Shown: positions 51,216 to 60,444, numbered from the stretch's first letter. The stretch is DNA of 64,000 nucleotides from Streptomyces sp. cf386 (GCF_900103585.1 NZ_FNHV01000012.1:62001-126000), one strand, 5' to 3'. Notes: generated from the sequence alone by a model not told the origin. Translations and numbers: made by a program.

Positions 51216-51758
51216 ATGGCCGACCACGCAACCCACGACGCCCAGGCTCGGGCCAGCCTGCACTTGCTGGTGCGGGACATCGAGCGGGTCCGCCGGCAGG
51301 TGGACGCACTGCGCACGCTCACCGCGCAACTGGGCAACGTCTACCGCCCGCGCCGCTCCGGTCCCGCCACGGGCTTCGTCGTCTACGGACGCGCCCCCGC
51401 CCCGACGGTCCGTCTCGCCCAGGAGCTGCGGGACAGTGTCGAGACCCTGGTCACGGCAGCCGTGGACTTCGACCGCTCACTCGGCTTCTCCTGGGACGCG
51501 GTGGGTTCCGCCCTCGGCGTCACCAAACAGGCGGTACACCGCCGCTACGGCGCTCGCCGTGCCGCCACCCAGGCGGCAGCCGAGGCCGAGCGTACGACCG
51601 AACCCGCGGGAAGCCGTACGGTCAACGTCACCACCGCCATCCCCAGCGTGCCGACGGTCCCCGCGGCCCGCTCCATGCCGACGCAGCCGACGGCAGGCAG
51701 CCCGGGGCTGCGCGACGAGGCCAGGCCCACGGCCTTCCCCGGCCCGCGCAACGGCTGA
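51216..51758 (+). CDS. Small HTH protein with disordered tail
   Basis: 180-aa protein starting at ATG 51216 after GAGAGG. Residues 1-95 are helical (RASLHLLVRDIERVRRQVDA; LAQELRDSVETLVTAAVDFD). They are followed by a helix-turn-helix, SWDAVGSALGVTKQAVHRRY at about 92-111, of the kind seen in small Streptomyces DNA-binding proteins. The remaining 65 residues are Pro/Thr/Ala-rich and likely disordered. It may regulate itself through the palindrome at 51126-51146. Target genes are unknown. It lies between fmt and priA and converges with priA. Confidence 0.75.
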   Translation: MADHATHDAQARASLHLLVRDIERVRRQVDALRTLTAQLGNVYRPRRSGPATGFVVYGRAPAPTVRLAQELRDSVETLVTAAVDFDRSLGFSWDAVGSALGVTKQAVHRRYGARRAATQAAAEAERTTEPAGSRTVNVTTAIPSVPTVPAARSMPTQPTAGSPGLRDEARPTAFPGPRNG

Positions 51759-51768
51759 CACCCCCTAA

Positions 51769-51803
51769 CTCTGCCCTCCCGGAGCGCACCCGGGAGGGCA
51801 GAG
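51769..51803. terminator. Bidirectional terminator between HTH gene and priA
   Basis: CTCTGCCCTCCCGG (51769-51782) and CCGGGAGGGCAGAG (51790-51803) form a perfect 14-bp stem with a 7-nt loop, 10 nt after the HTH stop and 41 nt from the priA stop. Confidence 0.88.
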
Positions 51804-51844
51804 CCATGCCGGTGCGCGAACAACCGCCCGCCAGGGCACCACCG

Positions 51845-54022
51845 TCACCCAATATCCGGCGGATCAACCCGAACCCACACCCGCACCGCGCCCTCGCCAC
51901 CCCCGCTGCCGCCTCCACTCCCCCGAGCCATCCGTGCCGCCTGCGCGGCCTTCAACGCGGACGCCAACGCGGCACCCCGCCCCGGTGGCACCCGGATCAG
52001 TGCCCGCTCCCAGTGCTCCCCGGGCGGCGGCCCACCCACGCGCCTCGGCCGCCCCACCGGCGTCATGGGCAACGGAACAGGACCCAACACCTCGGCCTCG
52101 GGCGGCAGTTCGACCGCACCGAGGAACTCGGCGATGGTCTCCGCCGGCCCGGCCACGGCAGCCATCCGGGACACCGGTGGAAACCCCAGCTCGGCCCGCT
52201 CGGCCAGCTCCCGTACCGCATGCCCGACCGGGTCCCATCGCACCAGCGCCTGCACGGGCCGCAGGGTGGGCTCGGCGACGACCACCACCGTCCCCCCGAC
52301 CCGCTGCGGCCGTACCAGCGACGCGGCCCCGATCCACCGCCGCAACGCGTCCTCCCCCGCCCGCAGATCGGGCCGCCCGAGTATGGCCCAGCCGTCCAGC
52401 AGCAGGGCCGCCGCATACCCTCCCTCGGCCACGGGCTCGGCCCCTGGGGTACTCACGACCAGCGAGGGAGTGCCCGGCACGGTGTCCAGCACGTGCTCAC
52501 GCCCGGACGTCCGCACCGGAACCGCGGGAAAGGCCCGCCCCAGCTCCTCGGCGGTCCGCCGGGCTCCCACCACCTGAGCCCGCAGCCGGAACCCACCGCA
52601 CTCCGGACAGTGCCAGGAGCCCTCGTCGCGCCCGCACCACCCGCACCGCAGATCGGCCCCGGAGCCCTGCGCCTCCAGGGGCCCGGAGCAGTGCCGGCAC
52701 CGCGCCGGCGCCCGGCAGTTGGCGCAGGCCATCCGCGGCACATACCCACGCCGGGGCACCTGCACGAGCACCGGCCCCTGCCGCAGCCCCTCGCGCACCA
52801 CCTGCCAGGCGAGAGTCGGCAACCGGGCGGCTCGAGCGGCCTCGTCCCGTGCGAGATCCCCGTCCCCCACGGTCCGTACGAGCGGAGCCGCGCCCCGCAC
52901 CTGTTCCCGCCCGGCGACCAACGGCCGGGCCCAACCGCTCTCCACGAGCTGGGCGGCCTCGACGGTGCAGCTCCAACTCCCCAGCAGAAAGCCGCACTTG
53001 TCCTGCGCGGCCCGAAGCAACAGCACTTCCCGCGCATGAGGCTGCGGAGCATGCTGCTCACTGTGGCTGTCGTCGCCGTCGTCCCAGAGGGCGACCAGCC
53101 CGAGGTCCTGCACGGGCGCGAACATGGCGGCACGAGTCCCCACCACCGCCCGCACACTCCCCCGCCGCACCGCGAGCCACTCCCGATACCGCTTCTCGGG
53201 CCCGGCGTCCGCGGTCAGCACCGCATGCCGCCCTTCCCCCATCAGCGAGGTCAGCGCGGCGTCAACCCGCGCGACAGCTCTGCCGTCGGGCAGCACGACG
53301 AGCGCCCCGCGCCCGGAGGCCAGCGTCGCGACAACCGCCCGAGCCAACTCCTCGCTCCACTCGGGCCCGGGCAACGCATTCCATACGGCACGCGGCGTGC
53401 CGCCGGAAGCCAGCGACTCCAGAAAGGCAGCCCCTCGCTCGTAGCGCCCCCATGACCCCACCTCCGGCGCACCGGGCGCCGGAAGCGGCTCCGGCGAAGG
53501 CCGCTGTTCGGCCCTGGCGCTGCGCGGCGGCACGGCCAGCTGCAGCACATCGGCAAGCCCTCCGGCATACCGATCGGCAACGGCCCGAGCGAGCCCCAAC
53601 AACTCCTCGCTCAACACCCGCTCGGGGGAAACGACCTGTGCGAGAGCCGCCAGGGGCCCGGAGTAGTCGGACTCCGCGACCCGCTCGACAAGGAACCCGT
53701 CAATGAGCCCCCCACCCTCGCGTCGCCCCTCCCGCACCCGATGCCGCCCGGCCCCGAACCGCACCCGCACCCGCACGCCCGGCTGTGCGTCGGCGTCCAA
53801 CTCCTCGGGAACGGCATAGTCGAAGTACCGATCGAGGTGCAGCACACCCTTGTCGACCAGCACCCGCGCCACGGGCAGTTCCTTGGCCAGCGCGGCGCCC
53901 CGCCAGGTCCGCGGCTTGGCCTTGGGGACGTTGGCCCTGCGCACGCTCTCCCGAATGAGCGCAAGCTGCTCGGGCGGCGCCCCCTCGGCCCCACCGCCCG
54001 TCTGCCCGTTCTCGCTGCTCAC
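51845..54022 (-). CDS. priA: Primosomal protein N' (PriA), helicase motifs lost
   Basis: 725-aa PriA-like protein for replication restart. The N-terminal DNA-binding domain (VARVLVDKGVLHLDRYFDYA, GVRVRVRFGAGRHRVREGRR) and the eight-Cys zinc region (CANCRAPARCRHCSG, then CGWCGRDEGSWHCPECGG) are intact. The Walker A site, normally G-x-T-G-S-G-K-T, is replaced by WNALPGPEWSEEL, and DEEH by ALWDDGDDSH, so ATP-driven unwinding is not expected. This is the known actinobacterial form, which probably works as a loader/scaffold. The start is GTG 54022, weak ribosome site. Confidence 0.9.
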   Translation of the reverse strand: MSSENGQTGGGAEGAPPEQLALIRESVRRANVPKAKPRTWRGAALAKELPVARVLVDKGVLHLDRYFDYAVPEELDADAQPGVRVRVRFGAGRHRVREGRREGGGLIDGFLVERVAESDYSGPLAALAQVVSPERVLSEELLGLARAVADRYAGGLADVLQLAVPPRSARAEQRPSPEPLPAPGAPEVGSWGRYERGAAFLESLASGGTPRAVWNALPGPEWSEELARAVVATLASGRGALVVLPDGRAVARVDAALTSLMGEGRHAVLTADAGPEKRYREWLAVRRGSVRAVVGTRAAMFAPVQDLGLVALWDDGDDSHSEQHAPQPHAREVLLLRAAQDKCGFLLGSWSCTVEAAQLVESGWARPLVAGREQVRGAAPLVRTVGDGDLARDEAARAARLPTLAWQVVREGLRQGPVLVQVPRRGYVPRMACANCRAPARCRHCSGPLEAQGSGADLRCGWCGRDEGSWHCPECGGFRLRAQVVGARRTAEELGRAFPAVPVRTSGREHVLDTVPGTPSLVVSTPGAEPVAEGGYAAALLLDGWAILGRPDLRAGEDALRRWIGAASLVRPQRVGGTVVVVAEPTLRPVQALVRWDPVGHAVRELAERAELGFPPVSRMAAVAGPAETIAEFLGAVELPPEAEVLGPVPLPMTPVGRPRRVGGPPPGEHWERALIRVPPGRGAALASALKAAQAARMARGSGGGSGGGEGAVRVWVRVDPPDIG

Positions 54023-54082
54023 GCTTGCATTCTTACCAAACGCCACTGACAACCGACGGCGCCCGAGTTCCCCGACGCACAC

Positions 54083-54116
54083 CGAGGCCCGGCGCCCCAA
54101 GGGACGCCGGGCCTCG
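54083..54116 (-). terminator. Terminator after metK
   Basis: CGAGGCCCGGCG (54083-54094) and CGCCGGGCCTCG (54105-54116) form a perfect 12-bp stem with a 10-nt loop, 22 nt past the metK stop and before the priA start. Confidence 0.85.
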
Positions 54117-54138
54117 TGCACACCAGTGGAATCAGGCC

Positions 54139-55347
54139 TTACAGCCCCGACGCCTTCCGCAGCGCCTCGACCCGGTCCGTGCGCTCCCACGTGAACTCCG
54201 GCAGCTCACGGCCGAAGTGACCGTAGGCAGCGGTCTGGGCGTAGATCGGGCGGAGCAGGTCCAGGTCGCGGATGATCGCGGCCGGGCGGAGGTCGAAGAC
54301 CTCGTCGATGGCCTTCTCGATCTTCTCGGTGTCGACCTTGGCCGTGCCGAAGGTCTCGACGAAGAGCCCGACCGGCTCGGCCTTGCCGATCGCGTAGGCG
54401 ACCTGGACCTCGCAGCGCGAGGCCAGACCCGCCGCGACGACGTTCTTGGCGACCCAGCGCATCGCGTACGCCGCGGAACGGTCCACCTTGGACGGGTCCT
54501 TGCCGGAGAACGCGCCACCGCCGTGCCGGGCCATGCCGCCGTACGTGTCGATGATGATCTTCCGGCCGGTCAGGCCGGCGTCACCCATCGGGCCACCGAT
54601 CTCGAACCGCCCGGTCGGGTTCACCAGCAGGCGGTAGCCGTCGGTGTCCAGCTTGATGCCCTCGTCCAGCAGGGCCTTCAGCTCCGGCTCGACCACGAAC
54701 TCCCGGATGTCGGGCGCCAGGAGCGAGTCCAGGTCGATGTCGCTCGCGTGCTGCGAGGAGACGACCACCGTGTCCAGACGGACCGCCTTGTCGCCGTCGT
54801 ACTCGATGGTGACCTGGGTCTTGCCGTCCGGGCGGAGGTAAGGGATGGTGCCGTTCTTGCGGACCTCGGAGAGGCGCTTCGACAGACGGTGCGCCAGGAA
54901 GATCGGCAGCGGCATCAGCGTCGGCGTCTCGTCCGTCGCGTAGCCGAACATCAGGCCCTGGTCACCGGCGCCCTGGCGGTCCAGCTCGTCCTCGTCGCCC
55001 TCGACGCGGGACTCGTACGCCGTGTCGACACCCTGCGCGATGTCCGGCGACTGCGAGCCGATCGAGACGGAGACGCCGCAGGAGGCGCCGTCGAAGCCCT
55101 TCTTCGAGGAGTCGTAGCCGATCTCGAGGATCGTGTTGCGGACCAGCGTCGCGATGTCCGCGTACGTCTTGGTCGTGACCTCACCGGCCACATGCACGAG
55201 GCCGGTCGTGATCAGGGTTTCAACGGCGACCCGAGAGGTCGGGTCCTCGCGCAGTAGCGCGTCGAGAATGGTGTCACTGATCTGGTCAGCGATCTTGTCG
55301 GGGTGACCTTCGGTCACGGACTCCGAGGTGAACAGGCGACGGGACAC
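54139..55347 (-). CDS. metK: S-adenosylmethionine synthetase
   Basis: 402-aa MetK making S-adenosylmethionine from methionine and ATP. Signatures: TSESVTEGHPDKIADQISD, GAGDQGLMFGYATDE, and the P-loop-like GGGAFSGKDPSKVDRSAAY. Metal and K+ sites are in place. SAM supply is a known trigger of antibiotic production in Streptomyces. The start is GTG 55347, preceded by AGGGAG. The 228-nt gap upstream to coaBC shows no SAM riboswitch pattern that I can recognise. The gene is followed by its own strong terminator. Confidence 0.97.
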   Translation of the reverse strand: MSRRLFTSESVTEGHPDKIADQISDTILDALLREDPTSRVAVETLITTGLVHVAGEVTTKTYADIATLVRNTILEIGYDSSKKGFDGASCGVSVSIGSQSPDIAQGVDTAYESRVEGDEDELDRQGAGDQGLMFGYATDETPTLMPLPIFLAHRLSKRLSEVRKNGTIPYLRPDGKTQVTIEYDGDKAVRLDTVVVSSQHASDIDLDSLLAPDIREFVVEPELKALLDEGIKLDTDGYRLLVNPTGRFEIGGPMGDAGLTGRKIIIDTYGGMARHGGGAFSGKDPSKVDRSAAYAMRWVAKNVVAAGLASRCEVQVAYAIGKAEPVGLFVETFGTAKVDTEKIEKAIDEVFDLRPAAIIRDLDLLRPIYAQTAAYGHFGRELPEFTWERTDRVEALRKASGL

Positions 55348-55575
55348 AACGCTCCCTGGGGTTGCAGCGGCTGCTGGCTGATCATTGGCGGACGGGACGG
55401 GGGCTGCGCCCGGCGTCGTCCGAGGACAGTTTATCTGTCGCGCTCGGCCACGGACCCCCTGTCTCGCCTCTCGGGAGCGCTGTGACCTGCGGCACGGGCA
55501 TTCTGCCCAATGCCACGCGCCCTTGGCCAGGGCCGCCACACCCGAATCGGGGGCGGCCCGCAGCGCATCAAACAT

Positions 55576-56778
55576 TCACCCCAGTCGCCGCGTCACCAGG
55601 TCCCACACGGTTTCGGCCAAGGCTTCCTTGGGCCCGTGCGGTACGGGGGTCTCGCTGCCGTCGGCACCCAGAACGACCGCCTCGTTCTCCTCCGAGCCGA
55701 ACGTCTTGCGCTCACCCACCTCGTTCACCACGAGCAGGTCGCACCCCTTGCGTTCCAGCTTCTTGCGCCCGTTGGCCAGGACATCGTCCGTCTCGGCGGC
55801 GAAGCCGACGATCACCTGGCCGGGGCGGACCCGGTCGGTCGAGATCTCCGCAAGGATGTCCGGATTCCGCACCAGGACTATGGGCTCCGGCTCCTGCCCG
55901 TCCCTTTTCTTGATCTTTCCGGCCGCGTACGTCGCCGGGCGGAAGTCCGCGACCGCCGCCGCCATGACCACCGCGTCGGCCTCCGGGGCCGCCTTGAGGA
56001 CAGCCTCCCGCAGCTGCACGGCCGTGCCGACCTGCACCACGTCCACGCCCGCCGGGTCGGGCAGCCCGGTGTTGGCTGCGATCAGCGTGACCCGGGCGCC
56101 CCGGGCGGCGGCGGTGCGGGCCAGGGCGTAGCCCTGCTTGCCGGAGGAGCGGTTGCCGAGGAAGCGGACCGGGTCGAGGGGTTCGCGTGTGCCCCCGGCA
56201 CTCACGACGACATGCCGCCCCTTGAGGTCCGGCTCGGTGACGCCCCGGGCCAGGACCCGGCGACAGACCTCGAAGATCTCGGCCGGCTCGGGCAGCCGGC
56301 CCTTGCCCGTGTCGACGCCGGTGAGGCGGCCGACGGCGGGCTCGATGACGACCGCGCCACGCCGACGCAGCGTCGCCACGTTCTCCTGGGTGGCGGGGTG
56401 CTCCCACATCTCGGTGTGCATGGCCGGGGCGAAGACCACCGGACAGCGTGCGGTGAGCAGGGTGTTGGTCAGCAGGTCGTCGGCGAGGCCGTGCGCGGCC
56501 TTGGCGAGCATGTCGGCCGTGGCCGGGGCGACGACCACCAGGTCGGCCTGCTGGCCGATACGGACGTGCGGGACCTCGTGGACGTCGTCCCAGACCTCCG
56601 TCGAGACGGGGTTGCCGGACAGGGCGGACCAGGTGGCGGCGCCGACGAAGTGCAGCGCGGAGTCGGTGGGCACGACCCGGACGTCATGGCCGGACTCCGT
56701 CAGTCTGCGCAGCAGCTCACAGGCCTTGTACGCGGCGATTCCGCCGCTGACGCCCAGAACGACCTTCGGCTTGTCCAC
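55576..56778 (-). CDS. coaBC: Bifunctional CoaBC (Dfp), coenzyme A synthesis
   Basis: 400-aa fusion. The N-terminal flavoprotein PPC decarboxylase carries LGVSGGIAAYKACELLRRL, the catalytic-His region and PAMHTEMWEHPATQENV (P-x-M-N/H-x-x-M-W). The C-terminal PPC synthetase has VSAGGTREPLDPVRFLGNRS followed by SGKQG, the dimer and CTP-binding motif, and later KKLERKGCDLLVVNEVGE. It converts 4'-phosphopantothenate to 4'-phosphopantetheine. The start is GTG 56778. The rpoZ gene lies 88 nt upstream, separated by a hairpin. Confidence 0.96.
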   Translation of the reverse strand: MDKPKVVLGVSGGIAAYKACELLRRLTESGHDVRVVPTDSALHFVGAATWSALSGNPVSTEVWDDVHEVPHVRIGQQADLVVVAPATADMLAKAAHGLADDLLTNTLLTARCPVVFAPAMHTEMWEHPATQENVATLRRRGAVVIEPAVGRLTGVDTGKGRLPEPAEIFEVCRRVLARGVTEPDLKGRHVVVSAGGTREPLDPVRFLGNRSSGKQGYALARTAAARGARVTLIAANTGLPDPAGVDVVQVGTAVQLREAVLKAAPEADAVVMAAAVADFRPATYAAGKIKKRDGQEPEPIVLVRNPDILAEISTDRVRPGQVIVGFAAETDDVLANGRKKLERKGCDLLVVNEVGERKTFGSEENEAVVLGADGSETPVPHGPKEALAETVWDLVTRRLG

Positions 56779-56820
56779 CGGGTCTCCTCTTCGTCGAACC
56801 TAGTCTCCATGACACACCAC

Positions 56821-56847
56821 AGGCCCGGCGGTCGCGCCGCCGGGCCT
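56821..56847 (-). terminator. Hairpin between rpoZ and coaBC
   Basis: AGGCCCGGCGG (56821-56831) and CCGCCGGGCCT (56837-56847) form a perfect 11-bp stem with a 5-nt loop, 19 nt after rpoZ. It should separate gmk-rpoZ from coaBC, or partially attenuate read-through. Confidence 0.8.
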
Positions 56848-56866
56848 GTCATGCGAAAACGAACAG

Positions 56867-57139
56867 CTACTGCGCGGGGCCCTCGACGGCCTCGGACGTC
56901 AGCAGACCCGCGTTGATCTCGCGCAGGGCGATCGAGAGCGGCTTCTCGTGGACGTGGGTGTCGACGAGCGGACCGACGTACTCGAGGAGGCCCTCGCCGA
57001 GCTGCGAGTAGTACGCGTTGATCTGGCGGGCCCGCTTGGCCGCGTAGATCACGAGGCTGTACTTCGAGTCGGTGGCCTCGAGGAGCTCGTCGATCGGCGG
57101 GTTGATGATGCCCTCGGGCGCGGAGATGGAAGAGGACAC
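56867..57139 (-). CDS. rpoZ: RNA polymerase omega subunit
   Basis: 90-aa omega subunit: GIINPPIDELLEATDSKYSL then VIYAAKRARQINAYYSQLGE with the conserved A-A-K-R-A-R-Q-I-N core that contacts beta-prime. It aids polymerase assembly; in Streptomyces its loss affects differentiation and antibiotic production, as I recall. The start is GTG 57139. It lies 84 nt after gmk in the same direction, the common gmk-rpoZ order. Confidence 0.96.
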   Translation of the reverse strand: MSSSISAPEGIINPPIDELLEATDSKYSLVIYAAKRARQINAYYSQLGEGLLEYVGPLVDTHVHEKPLSIALREINAGLLTSEAVEGPAQ

Positions 57140-57223
57140 GCTCTACCTTCCGATGGATGGGAAAGAATCAGTGTGAATGATCAGGCTTGAACGAAATGAC
57201 CAAACCTCAACGATCAGCCACGA

Positions 57224-57781
57224 TCACACAACGTCCATCAAGGCTAGCAGCTCGCGCGCCACGTCCTCGACGGAGGTGTTGACCAAGGTCACGTCGAACT
57301 CCGGCTCTGCCGCCAGCTCGACCTTCGCCGCGTCCAGACGCCGCTCGATCACCTCGGGCGGCTCGGTGCCACGTCCGGTGAGTCTGCGCACGAGCTCCTC
57401 CCAGGAGGGAGGGGCCAGGAACACCAGCTGAGCATCCGCCATGGACTCGCGGACCTGCCGCGCGCCCTGGAGGTCGATCTCCAGAAGGACGGCCTCACCC
57501 GCCTCCAGCCGCTCCAGCACGGCCGCACGCGGGGTGCCGTAGCGGTTGCCGGCGAACTCGGCCCACTCCAACAGCTCGCCGTTGGCGATCAGCTTGTCCA
57601 TCTCCTCGTCGGTGACGAAGAAGTAGTGGACTCCGTGCTTCTCGCCGGGGCGGGGCTTGCGGGTCGTCGCCGACACCGAGAGCCAGACCTCGGGGTGTTC
57701 CTTGCGCATATGGGCGACGACCGTGCTCTTGCCGACCCCGGAGGGGCCGGAGAGCACGGTCAGCCGCGGACGTTCACTCAT
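57224..57781 (-). CDS. gmk: Guanylate kinase
   Basis: 185-aa P-loop kinase phosphorylating GMP to GDP. Walker A is LSGPSGVGKSTVVAHM near the start. The GMP-binding region is SVSATTRKPRPGEKHGVHYFFV and EWAEFAGNRYGTP, followed by VLLEIDLQGARQVRE and VFLAPPSWEELVRRLTGRGT. The ATG at 57781 leaves 59 nt to the sIHF gene. GDP made here feeds GTP, which RibBA and polymerase use. Confidence 0.96.
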   Translation of the reverse strand: MSERPRLTVLSGPSGVGKSTVVAHMRKEHPEVWLSVSATTRKPRPGEKHGVHYFFVTDEEMDKLIANGELLEWAEFAGNRYGTPRAAVLERLEAGEAVLLEIDLQGARQVRESMADAQLVFLAPPSWEELVRRLTGRGTEPPEVIERRLDAAKVELAAEPEFDVTLVNTSVEDVARELLALMDVV

Positions 57782-57840
57782 GCAGCGATTATTCCAGCAA
57801 TCCCGGAGTGCCCGGGACTCCCGGTCCGGAGCTTCCGGAC

Positions 57841-58164
57841 TCAGGCGCCGGTGCTGCCGAACTCACGCTCCAGGGAAGCGATCTGATTCGAGCCGAGGCC
57901 GCGCACGCGGCGGCTCTCGGAGATGCCGAGTCGCTCCATGATCTGCTTGGCGCGGACCTTGCCCACGCCCGGCAGGGACTCAAGCAGCGCGGAGACCTTC
58001 ATCTTGCCGATGACGTCGTTCTCCTGGCCCTGCTTGATGACCTCGTGCAGGGAGGCGCCGGAGTGCTTGAGTCGATTCTTGACCTCGGCCCGCTCCCGGC
58101 GAGCCGCGGCGGCCTTTTCGAGCGCGGCTGCGCGCTGTTCAGGGGTAAGGGGCGGAAGAGCCAC
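57841..58164 (-). CDS. sihF: Integration host factor of Streptomyces (sIHF)
   Basis: 107-aa nucleoid-associated protein unique to Actinobacteria. It has a long basic N-terminal helix (ALPPLTPEQRAAALEKAAAA, then RRERAEVKNRLKHSG) and an H2TH-type DNA-binding domain, SALLESLPGVGKVRAKQIME then RLGISESRRVRGLG. It binds duplex DNA without sequence specificity, alters supercoiling, and affects development. The start is GTG 58164 with GAGGTGA upstream; the longer in-frame reading to 58227 lacks family character. It lies immediately upstream of gmk. Confidence 0.95.
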   Translation of the reverse strand: MALPPLTPEQRAAALEKAAAARRERAEVKNRLKHSGASLHEVIKQGQENDVIGKMKVSALLESLPGVGKVRAKQIMERLGISESRRVRGLGSNQIASLEREFGSTGA

Positions 58165-58483
58165 GCCTACGTCACCTCGGATGTCGAACTGTCGGATACG
58201 GACCGGTGAGGAACCTAGTCGCCCCACACCTGGGGAGCCACGAGCAACACGCTTGCCCGTTCTCCCCCACTACCTAATGGGTGTGGGAGGTGCCCCCACT
58301 CGTCGGAGACTAGCGGGCAAGTCCGCCAGAGTCAGCGAGAACAGCGGAAAAGTCCTGGTCAGCCTCCGCCAGGCCGGACATTTAGGACATAACGCCCCGG
58401 ATTTGAGGATGTATTCAGACTCAAGTCGGCTCCGAGCCACTCATCGGAGGTCTCCCGCGGAGCTCGAAAGTCCCTGACGACGG
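58165..58483. other. sIHF upstream region
   Basis: This 319-nt leftward gap between pyrF and sIHF must hold the sIHF promoter and pyrF terminator. It contains GTGTGGGAGGTGCCCCCACT (58281-58300), a short stem (GTGGG/CCCAC) in a string I recall as recurrent in Streptomyces intergenic DNA, and an AT-richer patch at about 58385-58420. No ORF is convincing. Confidence 0.4.
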
Positions 58484-59329
58484 TCAGTCGACCGCCACAG
58501 CCGCCCGGATCTCCTCGGCGAAGCGTGACGCGGCCTCACGCAGAGCGACGACGTCGGGACCGTGACGTAGAACACCCCGGCTGACATTCGGCACGACATT
58601 GCGCGCCGCCGCCCCGAAGACCCGGGGAAGATCGGACGGGGTGGCACCCTGCGCGCCGATGCCGGGCGCGAGGAGGGGACCGTTGATGTCGAGGTCGTAC
58701 GTCGACAGATCGCCGAGCGTGGCGCCGACGACCGCCCCGAAGGAACCCATGGGCTCCTCCCCCGTGTTCTCGGCGGCCAGGTGCGCCAGCATCGTCGCGC
58801 CGACGTTGCGGCCGTCCGCGCGGACCGCGTGCTGGACCTCGCCGCCCTCCGGGTTCGACGTCAGTGCGAGCACGAACAGGCCGGTGCCGCTCTCCCGGGC
58901 CAGGGCGACGGCCGGGGACAGCGAGCCGTAGCCGAGATACGGCGAGACGGTCAACGCGTCCGAGAAGAGTGGGGAGTCCTTGTGGAGGAAGGACTCGGCG
59001 TACGCGGCCATGGTCGAGCCGATGTCGCCGCGCTTGGCGTCCATCACCACCAGCGCCCCGGCCGCCCGCGCCTCCGAGACCGACCTCTCCAGGACCGCGA
59101 CACCGCGCGACCCGAAGCGCTCGAAGAACGCGCTCTGCGGCTTGAGCACGGCGATCCGGTCGGCCATCGCCTCGACGACCGTGCGGCTGAACCGCTCCAG
59201 GCCGGTCACGTCGTCGTTCAGGCCCCACTCGGCGAGCAGGGACGCGTGCGGGTCGATACCTACGCACAGCGGGCCGCGCTCGTCCATGGCCCTGCGGAGA
59301 CGCGCGCCAAAGGGTTCCAGAGCATTCAT
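58484..59329 (-). CDS. pyrF: Orotidine 5'-phosphate decarboxylase (type 2)
   Basis: 281-aa OMP decarboxylase, last step of UMP synthesis. The active-site strand is LVVMDAKRGDIGSTMAAYAE with the Asp-Lys-x-x-Asp array; LCVGIDPHASLLAEWGLNDD and VLKPQSAFFERFGSRGV mark the longer mycobacterial/type 2 form. Its ATG overlaps the TGA of pyrD by 4 nt, coupling the two. It is the last gene of the car-pyr run. Confidence 0.96.
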   Translation of the reverse strand: MNALEPFGARLRRAMDERGPLCVGIDPHASLLAEWGLNDDVTGLERFSRTVVEAMADRIAVLKPQSAFFERFGSRGVAVLERSVSEARAAGALVVMDAKRGDIGSTMAAYAESFLHKDSPLFSDALTVSPYLGYGSLSPAVALARESGTGLFVLALTSNPEGGEVQHAVRADGRNVGATMLAHLAAENTGEEPMGSFGAVVGATLGDLSTYDLDINGPLLAPGIGAQGATPSDLPRVFGAAARNVVPNVSRGVLRHGPDVVALREAASRFAEEIRAAVAVD

Positions 59330-60444
59330 GCGGTCTTCCTTGCCTTCCTGACGTCGGCGCCGACCGCGTCGGCGAGGGTGGCGTACGGGCTGGTGCGGAG
59401 GCGGGCGGCGAGGCCCTTGTGGATGGCGCGGCCCCAGAAGGGACCCTCGTAGATGAAGGCGCTGTACCCCTGGACCAGCGTGGCGCCCGCCAGGATCCGC
59501 TGCCAGGCGTCCTCGGCGTTCTCGACGCCGCCGACGCCCACGAGGGTGATCCGGTCGCCCACGCGCGCGTACAGGCGCCGCAGCACCTCCAGGGAGCGCG
59601 CCTTCAGGGGGGCGCCGGAGAGCCCGCCGGCCTCCTTGACCAGGGAGGGTTCGGATTTCAAACCGAGCCCCTCGCGCGCGATGGTGGTGTTCGTGGCGAT
59701 GATCCCGTCCAGGCCCAGTTCCACGGCCAGGTCGGCGACCGCGTCCACGTCCTCGTCGGCGAGGTCGGGCGCGATCTTCACGAGGAGTGGGACGCGACGG
59801 CTGGTCACCGTGCGGTCGGCGGCCTCGCGGACGGCGCTCAGGAGGGGGCGCAGCGCCTCGGTGGCCTGAAGGTTGCGCAGGCCGGGCGTGTTGGGCGAGG
59901 AGACGTTCACGACCAGGTAGTCGGCGTACGGCGCGAGCCGCTCGGTCGACTTCACGTAGTCGCCGGCGGCTTCCTCCTCCGGGACGACCTTGGTCTTGCC
60001 GATGTTGACGCCCACGACGGTCCGGAAGACCGGCTCACGGGACGCCAGGCGGGCCGCCACGACCAGCGAGCCCTCGTTGTTGAAGCCCATGCGGTTGATC
60101 AGCGCACGGTCCTTCACGAGCCGGAACAGCCGCTTCTTGGGGTTGCCCGGCTGCGCCTCCCCCGTGACCGTGCCGATCTCGACGTGGTCGAAGCCGAGCA
60201 TCGACATCCCGTCGATCGCGACCGCGTTCTTGTCGAAGCCCGCGGCGAGCCCGAAGGGGCCGTGCATACGCAGACCGAAGGCCTCGGTGCGCAGTTCCTC
60301 GTAGCGGGGCGCGAGTGCGGCCGCGACGAAGGTGCGCAGCACCGGGATCCTGGCGGCGAGTCGGATCCACCGGAACGCCAGGTAGTGGGCCTGCTCGGGA
60401 TCCATCCGTGTGAAGACCAGACGGAAGAAAAGCTTGTACATCAC
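59326..60444 (-). CDS. pyrD: Dihydroorotate dehydrogenase (quinone, class 2)
   Basis: 372-aa class 2 enzyme, membrane-associated through an N-terminal helix (YKLFFRLVFTRMDPEQAHYL). FMN-site sequences are LAAGFDKNAVAIDGMSMLGF, GTVTGEAQPGNPKKRLFRLV and INRMGFNNEG. The catalytic base is Ser in VVNVSSPNTPGLRNLQ, which marks the quinone-dependent class. Phosphate-binding turn: LVGVGGVENAEDAW. The start is GTG 60444 or ATG 60441, after AGAGG. It oxidises dihydroorotate to orotate for PyrE. A strong hairpin separates it from carB. Confidence 0.96.
   Translation of the reverse strand: MMYKLFFRLVFTRMDPEQAHYLAFRWIRLAARIPVLRTFVAAALAPRYEELRTEAFGLRMHGPFGLAAGFDKNAVAIDGMSMLGFDHVEIGTVTGEAQPGNPKKRLFRLVKDRALINRMGFNNEGSLVVAARLASREPVFRTVVGVNIGKTKVVPEEEAAGDYVKSTERLAPYADYLVVNVSSPNTPGLRNLQATEALRPLLSAVREAADRTVTSRRVPLLVKIAPDLADEDVDAVADLAVELGLDGIIATNTTIAREGLGLKSEPSLVKEAGGLSGAPLKARSLEVLRRLYARVGDRITLVGVGGVENAEDAWQRILAGATLVQGYSAFIYEGPFWGRAIHKGLAARLRTSPYATLADAVGADVRKARKTA

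Noticed and set aside
51934..53706. 590-aa rightward frame opposite priA
   Set aside because: Pro/Arg/Ala low complexity; priA Cys clusters on the other strand are real.
55348..55575. SAM riboswitch upstream of metK
   Set aside because: No SAM-I or SAM-II core sequence or helix arrangement recognisable; only an ordinary leader.
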